Source: an uncultured Pelagibacteraceae bacterium (GTDB taxonomy: Bacteria; Pseudomonadota; Alphaproteobacteria; Pelagibacterales; Pelagibacteraceae). Taken from it: DNA of 61,091 nt. Under the pieces are notes generated by a model that was not told the origin of the DNA, searched no databases, and was given only the letters and a program-made list of their open reading frames with translations. The stretch spans positions 134,657-195,747 of the forward strand of contig CACBHY010000003.1 of NCBI GenBank assembly GCA_902539165.1. Reading direction: 5' to 3'. The translations under genes were made by a program, and so were the position numbers. Below are positions 26,008-36,045 of this stretch, one piece after another (within the stretch, counting starts at the first letter, position 1; every line of letters starts with the position of its first letter).

Positions 26008-26832
26008 ATGGCAAAATATCTGGTCGAAACATATTATACGTGCACATTCAAAGTCAATCATTACTTAGATGATATAAATGAAACAGAATTAAAAAATTTA
26101 GAAAAAAGAGATGATGGGAAATTCGAAGTTTTAGATGTTAAATTGGATAATAGAAAAACTAAAAGTCTTGACCCTAAAAATAATAAAATTGTAGATAATA
26201 AAAATGTTGAAATATTAAACAATTCAGAAAACCTTAATCCAATTAGTAAAGAAAACGTAGTAACAAATCTTAATAAAGCTTCAGAAAGAGGTGGGAAAAG
26301 ATTTGGTATGCCAGATCGAAGAAAAGGATATATTCAGAAGGCGACAATCGGAGATCATAAAGTATATCTACATACTGGTGAATATGAGGATGGAAAAATT
26401 GGAGAAATATTTATAGATACAAGTAAAGAAGGTGAGCTAGTAAAAGCATTAATGAATAATTTTGCAATTGCAGTCTCTCTTGGTCTTCAATATGGGGTGC
26501 CTTTAGATGAATTTATTAGTGCATTTGTTGGAACAAAATTTGAGCCATCTGGTAAAGTTTTTGGAAATGATAGAATTCTGAGTGCTACTTCAATATTGGA
26601 TTATATTTTTAGGGAACTAGCAATTTCTTATCAAAATAGAGAGGATCTAGCTCATACACCCTCTATAGGTGGAAACGACACAAATGGTTCAGATGATCAA
26701 AACTCAGAAGATCAAAATCAACTACTAAAAATTGTCAAAGATATTACAAGCAAAGGATTTGTAAGAAACAATTATAAAAAAAACCTAGTAGATCTCTCTG
26801 ATATTAAAATTAGCTTAAAGGGAAAAAAATAA
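26008..26832 (+). CDS. stand-alone NrdJ (B12-dependent RNR) C-terminal-like protein
   Basis: 274 residues. Residues about 98-210 closely follow the C-terminal region of alphaproteobacterial adenosylcobalamin-dependent ribonucleotide reductase: [57 protein letters not shown] and a [15 protein letters not shown] helix. There is no catalytic barrel, and about 95 lysine/asparagine-rich residues precede the domain. The expected C-terminal cysteine motif of a full RNR is not seen. GAGG lies 5 bases before the ATG. It may be a NrdJb-like remnant given a new role, or a regulatory or substrate-binding module; enzyme activity on its own is unlikely. Confidence 0.65.
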   Translation: MAKYLVETYYTCTFKVNHYLDDINETELKNLEKRDDGKFEVLDVKLDNRKTKSLDPKNNKIVDNKNVEILNNSENLNPISKENVVTNLNKASERGGKRFGMPDRRKGYIQKATIGDHKVYLHTGEYEDGKIGEIFIDTSKEGELVKALMNNFAIAVSLGLQYGVPLDEFISAFVGTKFEPSGKVFGNDRILSATSILDYIFRELAISYQNREDLAHTPSIGGNDTNGSDDQNSEDQNQLLKIVKDITSKGFVRNNYKKNLVDLSDIKISLKGKK

Positions 26833-26835
26833 TTT

Positions 26836-28620
26836 TTAATTCTTAGTTTTTATTGAGAGATTTAATTCTTTCAATTGGTCTTGATTAATCTCTGATGGTG
26901 CGTTCATCATTAAATCTTGAGCGTTTTGGTTCATTGGAAACATAGTGACTTCTCTTATATTTTTTTCATTTGCTAAAAGCATGACAATTCTATCTATTCC
27001 AGGTGCAATTCCGCCATGTGGTGGTGCACCATAACTTAATGCGTTAATCATTCCACTAAATTTTTCATCTACTTCTGCTTTATTATAACCTGCAATTGAA
27101 AAGAGTTTATACATAAGATCAGGTTTGTGATTTCTTATTGCACCAGAAGATAACTCTATTCCATTACAAACTATATCATATTGGTAAGCAAGAATATTAA
27201 GAGGATTTTCAAAATCTTTATCCTTTAATTCGCCTTGTGGCATTGAAAATGGATTATGACTAAATTTAATATTATTTGTTAATTCATCTTTTTCAAACAT
27301 TGGATAGTCAACTATCCAACAGAAAGCAAAAGTATCATGATCAATCAGATCTAAATCTTTAGCAATTTTATCTCTTGCTAGGGCCGTTATTTTTTCTAAT
27401 TCATTTTGTTTTCCACATGCTAAAAAAATACTATCACCTACCTCGGATTTAGTGACTTTCATTATTTCTAAAAGTGCCTCTTCGGAAAAAAATTTTCCCA
27501 CTGGTCCTTTAGCTGAAATTTTATCATCTTTTTCAAATGTAAAGTATGCTAATCCAGAAGCACCTTGTTCTTTAGCCCATTTATCAATATTATCAAAAAA
27601 ACTTCTAGGTTTATCTTTTGTATTTTTGGTAGTAATAGATCTAACTTTAGATCCAGATCGTACTAATTTTTTAAAAATATCAAATGAAACATCCTCTCTA
27701 CTAAATATTTCTGTAATATCATTTATAAGAAGAGGGTTTCTTAAATCGGGTTTGTCACTACCATATTTAATCATTGCTTCAGAATATGGAATCTTTGGAA
27801 AAATATCATACATCAGTCTTTTATCAGAAAAATTTTTAAAAGTATTAACCATTAGTTTTTCTACAATATTGAATACATCTTCTTGTTCAACAAAAGACAT
27901 TTCTAAGTCGAGTTGATAAAATTCACCTGGGCTTCTATCGGCTCTAGCATCCTCATCTCTAAAGCAAGGGGCTATTTGAAAATATTTATCAAAACCCGAA
28001 ACCATTATTAATTGCTTAAATTGTTGAGGAGCTTGTGGCAAAGCATAAAATTTTCCTGGGTTTAAACGACTGGGTACGAGAAAATCTCTTGCTCCTTCAG
28101 GGCTAGAAGAGGTCAAAATTGGAGTTTGAAATTCTAAAAAGCCTAATTTTGTCATTTCATTTCTTATGTAAGAAATAACTTTTGATCTTAAAATGATATT
28201 TTCATGAATTTTTTTTCTTCTTAAATCTAAAAATCTATATTTAAGTCTTATTTCTTCTGCATATTCTTGATCACTAAAAACAGGCAATGGTAATTCTTTA
28301 CAAGTCCCTAATGTCTCATATTCAGATATAACCACCTCAATTTCTCCAGTCTGAATATCTTTATTTTTAGTTTCATCTGAACGATTTACTACCTTACCAT
28401 TAACCTTAATAACGGTCTCTAGCTGTGTTTTTTCTAATTCAGAAAAATTTTTATTTTCTTTATCAATTATGCACTGAGTAATTCCGTAATTATCTCTAAG
28501 ATCAATAAATAATAAATTTCCATGATCTCTTTTTTTGTTTATCCATCCAGAAAGAGAGACACTTTTGTCAACATCACTTTTTCTTAACTCGTTACATTTA
28601 TGTGTTCTGTACTTATTCAA
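26836..28620 (-). CDS. aspS: aspartyl-tRNA synthetase
   Basis: 594 residues, bacterial-type class IIb synthetase. An N-terminal OB fold (GWINKKRDHGNLLFIDLRD) binds the anticodon. Motif 2 is FRDEDARADRSPGEFYQLD, a bacterial GAD insertion follows, and motif 3 lies in GAPPHGGIAPGIDRIVML. The start is TTG at 28620, supported by AGGAG in the end of hda. Whether it is discriminating or also charges tRNA-Asn cannot be told here. Confidence 0.96.
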   Translation of the reverse strand: MNKYRTHKCNELRKSDVDKSVSLSGWINKKRDHGNLLFIDLRDNYGITQCIIDKENKNFSELEKTQLETVIKVNGKVVNRSDETKNKDIQTGEIEVVISEYETLGTCKELPLPVFSDQEYAEEIRLKYRFLDLRRKKIHENIILRSKVISYIRNEMTKLGFLEFQTPILTSSSPEGARDFLVPSRLNPGKFYALPQAPQQFKQLIMVSGFDKYFQIAPCFRDEDARADRSPGEFYQLDLEMSFVEQEDVFNIVEKLMVNTFKNFSDKRLMYDIFPKIPYSEAMIKYGSDKPDLRNPLLINDITEIFSREDVSFDIFKKLVRSGSKVRSITTKNTKDKPRSFFDNIDKWAKEQGASGLAYFTFEKDDKISAKGPVGKFFSEEALLEIMKVTKSEVGDSIFLACGKQNELEKITALARDKIAKDLDLIDHDTFAFCWIVDYPMFEKDELTNNIKFSHNPFSMPQGELKDKDFENPLNILAYQYDIVCNGIELSSGAIRNHKPDLMYKLFSIAGYNKAEVDEKFSGMINALSYGAPPHGGIAPGIDRIVMLLANEKNIREVTMFPMNQNAQDLMMNAPSEINQDQLKELNLSIKTKN

Positions 28621-29283
28621 TTATTCTCCTAAAGCCTCTTTTATTATTTTAAAGTCGATTGGTTTTTTTCTTTTTAAACTAATTTCGTCGATTTTATATA
28701 TGAAATCAGATATTTTACCATATGATCTACTAATCCTTTTAATAATAAAATCTATTAATTTTTTATCAATTGAAATTTGACGATCAGATAGATTTTTTAA
28801 TATCAATGCATACATTAAATCATCTTCTGGTTTTTCTATCGCTGATAAAAGAAAATTCTTAGATCTTGAATTTAAATCTTGAAGTTCAAATTTAAAATCA
28901 ACAATAGGTTTTATAGAAGTAATTATAAGATATTTGTTATCCTGCTCTATGGTGTTAATTAAAGTAAATAATAAATTTTCATCAATATTTTCCACCAGAT
29001 CTTCAATAATAATATTCTGATAAATTTTAATTTCTTTTAAAAAATCGTTGGTAATTTCGGAAGCGGGTATTTTAATACCTTTAAAGTTTTGCAAAAAAAT
29101 ATTTATCAAGTGAGATTTTCCAGAGAAATTTTCACCAATTAAATTGATAAATTTTTTTTCCCATTTGGGCCAGCTATTTAAAAGTTTAAATGAATATACA
29201 TTACTTTTAGACACATAAAAATCCTGGTTTTTAAAATTCTGCTCATAATCAAAACTAAGAATTTGTTGGTTTAGATTTTTCAT
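28621..29283 (-). CDS. hda: DnaA-related regulatory inactivator Hda-like ATPase
   Basis: 220 residues from the ATG at 29283, chosen because it gives an ATGA overlap with the upstream gene and a typical short lead (MKNLNQQILSFDY). Walker A is GENFSGKSHL (50-59) and the Walker B-like element is IIIEDLVENID. The rest follows the DnaA AAA+ domain without a DNA-binding domain IV. Hda with the beta clamp promotes ATP hydrolysis by DnaA after initiation. In alphaproteobacteria the equivalent is also called HdaA. It lies in the DUF2066-hda-aspS cluster. Confidence 0.8.
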   Translation of the reverse strand: MKNLNQQILSFDYEQNFKNQDFYVSKSNVYSFKLLNSWPKWEKKFINLIGENFSGKSHLINIFLQNFKGIKIPASEITNDFLKEIKIYQNIIIEDLVENIDENLLFTLINTIEQDNKYLIITSIKPIVDFKFELQDLNSRSKNFLLSAIEKPEDDLMYALILKNLSDRQISIDKKLIDFIIKRISRSYGKISDFIYKIDEISLKRKKPIDFKIIKEALGE

Positions 29284-30359
29284 TTCATCACCCATATTTT
29301 TTTACTTATTTCAAATTCATAATTATTATTTTTCATCACTTCAATAAATTTATCAGGTGTTCCATTAAAAATTATTTTATAAATATTATTTTTGTTATTA
29401 AATTTATAAATATAAAAATTATAAATTAGTTCTATGCTAGAAAGTTTTTGTTCTAATTTATAGATTTTTATATTATTACTGTTTTCAACCGAGACTGTTA
29501 AAGGTAATTTGACAGATGTATTTATTTCATTTTTCGATTTCCAATAATCTTCAAAATTAATTTTTAATTTTTCTATGAATTTATTAATTTCATAATTGTT
29601 ATTAAAATCAATATTTTTTACTAGGATATTTTTTACGATTTTTTTGTTATCAAAACTTATTTTATTTAAAATTCTGGTTTGGTCAGAATTTATAAAAAAA
29701 ATGGACACTATATAATTTTCAAGGTTATACTTTTTAGCTATTTCATTAAATTCAAAATCTTCCAAATTTTGTTTATTTATTTTAATTAAATTTAAATCTT
29801 CAAGATCCTCCGTTGGTAAAATATAATTTAAAAGATCAAATTGTTTGGTGTTAGAATTCCAAATATTATATATAATATTATCTGAAAACATTTTTATTTG
29901 ATTTTGGTTTTGATCAAAAATTATTGGCAAAAACATAATATCTTTTTTTTCTGGTAATGATGGAAAAATGTTTTTCTTTTCTAACAAATCAAAGATAATT
30001 TTTTTATTAAAGGATACGTTAAGTTTTATATAATAAATATCATTAACAAATTTTTCCTCTTTAATTGAAAATGTATCAATCATACTTTTGATTTGATTTA
30101 ATGGTATTTTTTTGAGCTTCTGATGATCCTTAGATTGAACTATAGATAACATTAACTGGTTAAAAGCTTGAACAAATCCTTTATCTATTATTTTGTTTTT
30201 ATTAAAATTGATCTCGAAAGGTGTGGATAGTTCAATATCATTTATAGAGAAAGACTTGGCGTGACTAATTCCTGTGGAAAAAAAAAAATTTAATACAGCA
30301 AGAAATAAAAAAAATATATATAACTTCTTTAATTTAAAAATTTGAAAAATATATTTCAT
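29280..30359 (-). CDS. DUF2066-family exported protein
   Basis: 359 residues with a basic, hydrophobic N-terminus (about 1-34, ending GISHA-K) that reads as a signal peptide or anchor. The body has the DUF2066 opening pattern, with AFNQLMLSIV and a repeated FN-KI beta-rich region. The function is unknown. It precedes hda with a 4-bp overlap, a pairing I recall from other alphaproteobacteria. AAAGG sits 4 bases before its ATG, and divergent purM starts only 11 bp away. Confidence 0.7.
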   Translation of the reverse strand: MKYIFQIFKLKKLYIFFLFLAVLNFFFSTGISHAKSFSINDIELSTPFEINFNKNKIIDKGFVQAFNQLMLSIVQSKDHQKLKKIPLNQIKSMIDTFSIKEEKFVNDIYYIKLNVSFNKKIIFDLLEKKNIFPSLPEKKDIMFLPIIFDQNQNQIKMFSDNIIYNIWNSNTKQFDLLNYILPTEDLEDLNLIKINKQNLEDFEFNEIAKKYNLENYIVSIFFINSDQTRILNKISFDNKKIVKNILVKNIDFNNNYEINKFIEKLKINFEDYWKSKNEINTSVKLPLTVSVENSNNIKIYKLEQKLSSIELIYNFYIYKFNNKNNIYKIIFNGTPDKFIEVMKNNNYEFEISKKIWVMK

Positions 30360-30370
30360 AAACCTTTTTA

Positions 30371-31399
30371 ATGAATAAAAAAAAATTTACCTATAAAAAA
30401 AGTGGTGTTAATATCAATGCTGCAGATAATTTCGTTAACTTCATTTCTAATGTTTCATCAAAGAAAAAAGGCAAAAAAAAGTTTTCAAATATTGGTGGAT
30501 TTGGGTCTATAACTAGTATTCCTCATGGAATAAATCAGCCCAAAATAGTAGCATGCACAGATGGTGTTGGTACAAAAGTTGAAATAGCAAATACACTAAA
30601 TAAGTATGATACAATTGGTATAGACCTAGTTGCAATGAGTGTAAACGATTTAATCGTTCAAGGTGCCAAACCTCTTTTGTTTTTAGATTATATCTCAATT
30701 AATAAAATTGACTTGAAAAAACTTAAATCAATAATCAAAGGAATTCTAAATGGATGTAGAATATCTGGTTGTGAATTGGCTGGTGGTGAAACAGCTGAAA
30801 TGCCTGGTACATATGAAAAAGGTAAATTTGATATTGCAGGTTTTGCTGTAGGTGTAGTGGGTAAAAATAAAATTTTGAATAAAAACAAAATAAAAAAAGA
30901 CAATCTTATCTTAGCTGTACCATCAAGTGGTTTACATTCTAATGGCTTTTCATTAGTAAGGTATATTTTAAATCAAAAAAAAATTGATATAAGAAAAAAT
31001 AAATTTTTAAAATCTGAACTTTTAAAACCAACAAAAATATATGTAAATGAAATATTAAAATTAATTAATAAAAATTTAATTAATGGTTGTGCAAATATTA
31101 CTGGTGGAGGTTTAGCAGATAATATCAAAAGAGTTATTCCTGATAGAATGGTTGCGAATATTTATTTAAATCAAATAAAAACTTTGGAAATTTTCAAATG
31201 GTTAAAAAAAAATGGAATATCAGAAAAAGAGATGTTGAAAACATTTAATTGTGGTGTTGGATTTTGCTTAATAATAAATCCTAAAGATTTAAAAAAAGTT
31301 ACAAAACATTTTTCTAGGGACTATAAACCCTATGTAATTGGTAAAATTTCTAAAGATGGAAATAAGGTTAAATTCAATGGTTCAATCGACTGGTCTTAA
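30371..31399 (+). CDS. purM: phosphoribosylformylglycinamidine cyclo-ligase (AIR synthetase)
   Basis: 342 residues. Motifs are KIVACTDGVGTKVEIA, IGIDLVAMSVNDLIVQGAKPL, GCELAGGETAEMPGTY, the late SSGLHSNGFSLVR and TGGGLADNIKRVIP. It makes AIR in the fifth step of purine synthesis. It is followed by purN with a 23-bp overlap. There is no purine-rich Shine-Dalgarno before the ATG, so translation may be leaderless. Confidence 0.96.
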   Translation: MNKKKFTYKKSGVNINAADNFVNFISNVSSKKKGKKKFSNIGGFGSITSIPHGINQPKIVACTDGVGTKVEIANTLNKYDTIGIDLVAMSVNDLIVQGAKPLLFLDYISINKIDLKKLKSIIKGILNGCRISGCELAGGETAEMPGTYEKGKFDIAGFAVGVVGKNKILNKNKIKKDNLILAVPSSGLHSNGFSLVRYILNQKKIDIRKNKFLKSELLKPTKIYVNEILKLINKNLINGCANITGGGLADNIKRVIPDRMVANIYLNQIKTLEIFKWLKKNGISEKEMLKTFNCGVGFCLIINPKDLKKVTKHFSRDYKPYVIGKISKDGNKVKFNGSIDWS

Positions 31400-31958
31400 A
31401 AAAGTAAAGTGCTCGGTATTCATTTCTGGAACCGGTAGTAATCTAAAATCATTAATTCATTTTTCTAAAAAAAAAAATTCACCTATATCGATAGAATTAA
31501 TTATTTCTGATAATGCAAATGCTAAAGGTTTAAAATTTGGAAAAATTTTTAAAATTTCAAATAAAGTTTTTAATTTTAAAAATAGGTTGATTGCTGAAAA
31601 AAAAATAATTTCTGAAATTAAAAAAAAAAAAATTAAATTAATATGTCTTGCAGGATTTATGAAAATTCTTTCCAAAAGTTTTATAAAAAATTTTAAAGGT
31701 AAAATATTAAATATTCATCCCTCTCTACTTCCAAAATATAAAGGTTTGTACACTCATAAACGAGCTATATTAAATAGAGAAAAATACTCCGGTTGTACTG
31801 TGCATTTTGTTAGTTCACGGTTAGACTCTGGAAAAATTATTCTTCAAAAAAAGATTAGAATTAGTAAATTTGATACAACTAAATCTTTAGCAAGAAAAAT
31901 TTTAATTCAAGAACATAAGCTGTATCCAGAAGCAATAAGGAAAGTAATTAGTCTTTAA
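31377..31958 (+). CDS. purN: phosphoribosylglycinamide formyltransferase
   Basis: 193 residues from the ATG at 31377 (MVQSTGLKKVKCS); an ATG at 31338 is in frame but would overlap purM by 62 bp. It has the 10-formyl-THF/GAR site pattern: SGTGSNLKSL, CLAGFMKIL, NIHPSLLPKYKGLYTHKRAI and GCTVHFVSSRLDSG. It performs the third step of purine synthesis, and its tandem with purM is classical. The 3' end overlaps ndk by 11 bp (convergent). Confidence 0.94.
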   Translation: MVQSTGLKKVKCSVFISGTGSNLKSLIHFSKKKNSPISIELIISDNANAKGLKFGKIFKISNKVFNFKNRLIAEKKIISEIKKKKIKLICLAGFMKILSKSFIKNFKGKILNIHPSLLPKYKGLYTHKRAILNREKYSGCTVHFVSSRLDSGKIILQKKIRISKFDTTKSLARKILIQEHKLYPEAIRKVISL

Positions 31959-32358
31959 AAAAGAAATCTATTTCAATTTTTGCGTTCTCAACACTGTCAG
32001 AACCATGTACTGAATTTTTATCTATTGAAATTCCATATTTTTTTCTAATAGTACCCTCATCAGCGTCATTAGGATTAGTAGCTCCCATGAGTTCTCTATT
32101 TGCGATCACTGCATTATCTTTTTCAAGAACCATAACAATAATAGGTCCTGAAGAGAGATATGTACACAAATCATTGTAAAATGGCTTAGTTGCGTGCACT
32201 TTATAAAATTTTTCAGCTTCTGATTTTTCGATTTGGATCTTTTTTTCCCTCAAGATTGAAAAACTCTTATTTTTAAAAATCTCTTTAATTTCATTTTCTA
32301 GATTTCTTTCGACTGCATCTGGTTTTATAATTGATAAAGTCTGTTCTAAATTACTCAT
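31948..32358 (-). CDS. ndk: nucleoside diphosphate kinase
   Basis: 136 residues, full NDK length. It has the IIKPDAVERNL start, GATNPNDADEGTIRKKYG and the active-site histidine H118 in NSVHGSDS. It transfers phosphate between NTPs and NDPs. It overlaps the upstream pepA stop by 8 bp, so the pair is probably one transcript. Confidence 0.96.
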   Translation of the reverse strand: MSNLEQTLSIIKPDAVERNLENEIKEIFKNKSFSILREKKIQIEKSEAEKFYKVHATKPFYNDLCTYLSSGPIIVMVLEKDNAVIANRELMGATNPNDADEGTIRKKYGISIDKNSVHGSDSVENAKIEIDFFFKD

Positions 32359-33805
32359 AATAGTCCTCTACTAGTTTGTTCAATAATCTAACTCCATAAC
32401 CTGTTGCACCACCCGAATTAAGAGCTCCACCGTATTTTGAAAAAGCCATTCCAGCTATATCTAAATGAGCCCAGGGTGTTTTATTTAAAATAAATCTTTG
32501 TAAAAATTGCGCCGCTGTAGTTGAACCAGCTCCACCAACGTAATTAATATTTTGCATATCAGCGTTTTTAGAGTCTATCAATTTGTCAAAATTTTTATTT
32601 AAAGGCATTCTCCAAACTTTTTCTTTAGTCTTTTCACCTGCATCAATTAATTGATTGGATAATTTATCATCATTAGAAAATAAACCAGCGTACTCGCTGC
32701 CTAATGAAACAATTATAGCTCCTGTCAAAGTCGCAAGATCAACGATAAATTTTGGTTTATATTTTTTCTCTGTATATGTCAAAGCGTCAGCTAATACTAA
32801 TCTTCCTTCAGCATCTGTATTTAAAACTTCGACTGTTTTTCCACTGTATGACTTTACTATATCTCCTGGTCTTTGTGCGTTTCCACCTGGCATATTTTCA
32901 ACAAGTCCAACTACACCCACCGCATTTACTTTTGCTTTTCTTAGAGCTAAACTTTTCATTAATCCAACCACTACTGCAGAACCTGCCATATCGTATGTCA
33001 TGTCCTCCATGAATTTAGCTGGTTTTAGAGAAATACCTCCTGTATCAAAACAAACTCCTTTTCCTACAAATGCTATTGGTTTCGATTTATCTTTTAATCC
33101 ATTCCACTCCATTGTAACTAAATAAGAGCCTCTTATGCTACCTTGACCAACTCCAAGCAAGGTATTCATTCCTAATTTTTTTAATTTGTTTTCATTATAA
33201 ATATTTACTTTTAATCCGTTCTTTTTTAATAAATTTATTCTTTTTGCATACTCATCAGGATGCAAAACATTACCAGGCTCTGACACTAAATCTCTTGCAA
33301 AAAATGTTCCTTCTTCAAGCGATCTAAATTTAATTTGAGAATTTTTATTCGGTAAATTTTTACCAATTGGGTACAAAGTAATATTTTTATTAGTTTTCTT
33401 TGTTTTGTATTTTTCAAATTGATAGGATTTTAATTTAACCCCGTGTAAAAAATAGCCAATTAAATTTTTAAACTCATTAAGCAAAGTGTCAGTATTTAAA
33501 ACATAAATAGTTTGTTTATGATTTTTAATATTCTCATAAAATGTTGCTCCTAAGTTTTCAGCTTCAAAATGTTTAATATTTTTTTTAATTGATACTAATA
33601 TTATTGTTTTTTTTGAATTAAATTTAAAAGAAAGGATTTTCTTTTGTTTATCACTAATTTTTAATAAGTCAGATATATAAGAATATTCAGCACTCGAAAA
33701 ATTTTTTTTTAATGAGGAAATATTATATTTTTCGTCAACAAAAAACACTATGTCTGCTGTTTTAGATTTTGCGTTATTGTTTTTATAAATGATATTTACT
33801 AACAT
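32351..33805 (-). CDS. pepA: leucyl aminopeptidase (M17 family)
   Basis: 484 residues. The N-terminal M17 accessory domain is diverged (lysine-rich). The C-terminal domain is well conserved: GKGVCFDTGGISLKPA, DMAGSAVV, VLNTDAEGRLVLADALTY (metal ligands and catalytic Arg) and LDIAGMAF. It cleaves N-terminal residues with two metal ions. It is divergent from lptF with 58 bp between starts, a neighbourhood shared with other proteobacteria. Confidence 0.95.
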   Translation of the reverse strand: MLVNIIYKNNNAKSKTADIVFFVDEKYNISSLKKNFSSAEYSYISDLLKISDKQKKILSFKFNSKKTIILVSIKKNIKHFEAENLGATFYENIKNHKQTIYVLNTDTLLNEFKNLIGYFLHGVKLKSYQFEKYKTKKTNKNITLYPIGKNLPNKNSQIKFRSLEEGTFFARDLVSEPGNVLHPDEYAKRINLLKKNGLKVNIYNENKLKKLGMNTLLGVGQGSIRGSYLVTMEWNGLKDKSKPIAFVGKGVCFDTGGISLKPAKFMEDMTYDMAGSAVVVGLMKSLALRKAKVNAVGVVGLVENMPGGNAQRPGDIVKSYSGKTVEVLNTDAEGRLVLADALTYTEKKYKPKFIVDLATLTGAIIVSLGSEYAGLFSNDDKLSNQLIDAGEKTKEKVWRMPLNKNFDKLIDSKNADMQNINYVGGAGSTTAAQFLQRFILNKTPWAHLDIAGMAFSKYGGALNSGGATGYGVRLLNKLVEDYYE

Positions 33806-33863
33806 AATTTTTAAATATTTAATTGAGATTCAGTGTTATATATTTAGATATAGACAATTATCA

Positions 33864-34973
33864 ATGAAAAAATTAATATTTAAAAAAATAAACTCTGATA
33901 CTTTATTTTTATTTATACTGCTTAGTTTTTCACTTGGTTTAATTGTTTGGACAATTCAGGCAGTAAATTATCTTGATTTTGTTACTCAAGATGGACATGG
34001 TTTTAAAACCTACTTTTTATATTCTGCGTATAATTTTCCAAAAATAATTAATAGGTTAATTCCATTTGTTTTTTTTGTGTCAATTTTTCTAATTTTAATA
34101 AACTATGAAAAAAAAAACGAGTTATTAATATTTTGGACACAAGGAATAACAAAAATTAATTTTGCCAATAGAATTATATATTTATCTATAATTTTGATGG
34201 TAATCCAAATTTTTATTGGTGCTTATATCTCGCCAATGTTTCAATTTAAGTCAAGAATGGTTCTGAAAGCTTCGGATATTAATTTTTTTTCATCCTTAAT
34301 TAAAGAAGGAAAATTTATAAATGCAGTAAGCGGATTAACTATCTTTATTGATAATAAAAAGAGAGATGGATCTTTTAAAAATATTTTTATTGATGACTCA
34401 TCCAAAGGTATAAATAAAATTACTTATGCAAAAAATGGTAAAATAGTTGATATTGATAACAAAAAAGTATTTAGGTTGTATGATGGGAAAGTTATAAACA
34501 ATAAAGATAATAAAATTAATGTTTTTGAATTTAAGCAAATTGATATTAACTTATCAGAATATTCAACAAACACAATCTTGACACCAAAAGTACAAGAAAC
34601 ATCATCATTATATTTATTAGAATGTTCATTTAGAAATATTTTAAAAAAAGAAATTGTAAATATCAGAAATTGTGAATCAAAATTGATGAATGAAATTAAT
34701 CAAGAATTATTTAAACGTTTCTACAAACCAATTTATATTCCTGTGATTGCAATAATATGTTGCTTTTTAATTATTTTACCAAAGAGCAGTATAAAATATG
34801 GTTTGCAAATTAAGCTGACATTTTTAAGTGGATTTGTTTTATTAATTCTTTCAGAAACAACTTTAAGATATTCAACAACATCTTTTATTTCAACATCTAT
34901 TTACTTAATTGTGCCATTAATTTGTTTTTTGGTTGCCTATTCAGTATTTATTAAAAAATCGCAAAATGTTTAA
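33864..34973 (+). CDS. lptF: LPS transport permease LptF
   Basis: 369 residues from the ATG at 33864 (MKKLIFKKIN); the in-frame ATG at 33789 would run back into pepA and adds no recognisable sequence. It has the YjgP/YjgQ layout: about three N-terminal membrane helices, a periplasmic beta-jellyroll-like middle and three C-terminal helices. LptF with LptG and LptB forms the inner-membrane ABC extractor of lipopolysaccharide. The lptG start overlaps by 8 bp. Confidence 0.88.
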   Translation: MKKLIFKKINSDTLFLFILLSFSLGLIVWTIQAVNYLDFVTQDGHGFKTYFLYSAYNFPKIINRLIPFVFFVSIFLILINYEKKNELLIFWTQGITKINFANRIIYLSIILMVIQIFIGAYISPMFQFKSRMVLKASDINFFSSLIKEGKFINAVSGLTIFIDNKKRDGSFKNIFIDDSSKGINKITYAKNGKIVDIDNKKVFRLYDGKVINNKDNKINVFEFKQIDINLSEYSTNTILTPKVQETSSLYLLECSFRNILKKEIVNIRNCESKLMNEINQELFKRFYKPIYIPVIAIICCFLIILPKSSIKYGLQIKLTFLSGFVLLILSETTLRYSTTSFISTSIYLIVPLICFLVAYSVFIKKSQNV

Positions 34974-36045
34974 AATTTACGAACGTTATATAATAAAAAA
35001 ATATTTTAAATTATTTTTTATAATTAGTTTAGTTTTTTTATCATTAGCAATAATTTTAAACATATTTGAGGAAATATCTTTCTTTAAAGATATAGATGTA
35101 AATCCTTTAATGCCATATTTTTTGACTTTTTTAAATGCACCTATAACTTTATTTGAAATATTTCCTTTTATATTTTTAATTTCAGCACAATTTTTTTTTT
35201 ATGAAATATTTAAAAATGATGAAATAGTTCTTCTTAAAAGTAATGGTTTAAGTAACTTTAAAATTATAAAAATACTATTTTTTTCAAGTTTAGTTTCTGG
35301 TATTATTATTATAGCTTTATTTTATAATTTGTCCTCAAAACTAAAGTTTCTTTACACTGATATTAAAAATAATTACACTAATGATAACAAATTTTTAGCG
35401 GTTGTGAATGACACTGGTTTATGGTTAAAAGATGAAACCTCTCAATCAATTTTAATTATTAAATCAAATAATATTAATGATAATTTATTAATTAATGTTC
35501 TTATCAACGAATTTGATTTAAATTTTAATTTAAAAAGAACCCTACAATCAAAAAAAGTTGATATAAGTAACAAAGAGTGGAAACTTTATAATCCAATTAT
35601 AACTTATAAAAATATTTCAACAAAAGAAAATCAAGAAATCAAATTTAAAACAAATTTTGACAATGAAAAAATTAAAAACCTTTTTTCAAATTTTTCTACT
35701 CTTGATCTATTTGAGCTTTTTACTTTAAAAAAAGATTATGAAAATTTAGGTTATTCTTCAGATGAAATTAAAATTCATATATTTAAGATTTTTCTATCAC
35801 CTTATTTTTTTGCGTTAATGACTATACTGTCATCTATTTTAATGATTAATATAAGAAAAAATAAATCAATTTATTTTAATGTAATTTTAGGAATCTTTAC
35901 TTCTGTAATGATATATTATTTAAATTTTGTTTTTATATCCTTGGGTAATACTGGGAGAATACCTCCTTCTATTGCTGTATTTTTACCAATGGTATTTATT
36001 ACAATTTTTTCGGCAATAGGTTTGGTAAGAATAAATGAAAAGTAA
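34966..36045 (+). CDS. lptG: LPS transport permease LptG
   Basis: 359 residues from the ATG at 34966 (MFKIYERYIIKKYF), the typical LptG opening; the in-frame ATG at 34933 lies further inside lptF. It has six membrane helices split 3+3 around a periplasmic domain, with a conserved NGLSNFKI coupling helix region and NTGRIPPSIAVFLP near the end. It is the partner of LptF. It overlaps lptD by 11 bp. Confidence 0.88.
   Translation: MFKIYERYIIKKYFKLFFIISLVFLSLAIILNIFEEISFFKDIDVNPLMPYFLTFLNAPITLFEIFPFIFLISAQFFFYEIFKNDEIVLLKSNGLSNFKIIKILFFSSLVSGIIIIALFYNLSSKLKFLYTDIKNNYTNDNKFLAVVNDTGLWLKDETSQSILIIKSNNINDNLLINVLINEFDLNFNLKRTLQSKKVDISNKEWKLYNPIITYKNISTKENQEIKFKTNFDNEKIKNLFSNFSTLDLFELFTLKKDYENLGYSSDEIKIHIFKIFLSPYFFALMTILSSILMINIRKNKSIYFNVILGIFTSVMIYYLNFVFISLGNTGRIPPSIAVFLPMVFITIFSAIGLVRINEK

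Noticed and set aside
27452..27916. 154-codon plus-strand frame opposite aspS
   Set aside because: It is entirely inside aspS, with no start signal and no recognisable motif.
32655..33125. 156-codon plus-strand frame opposite pepA
   Set aside because: It lies wholly within the conserved catalytic part of pepA and matches no domain.
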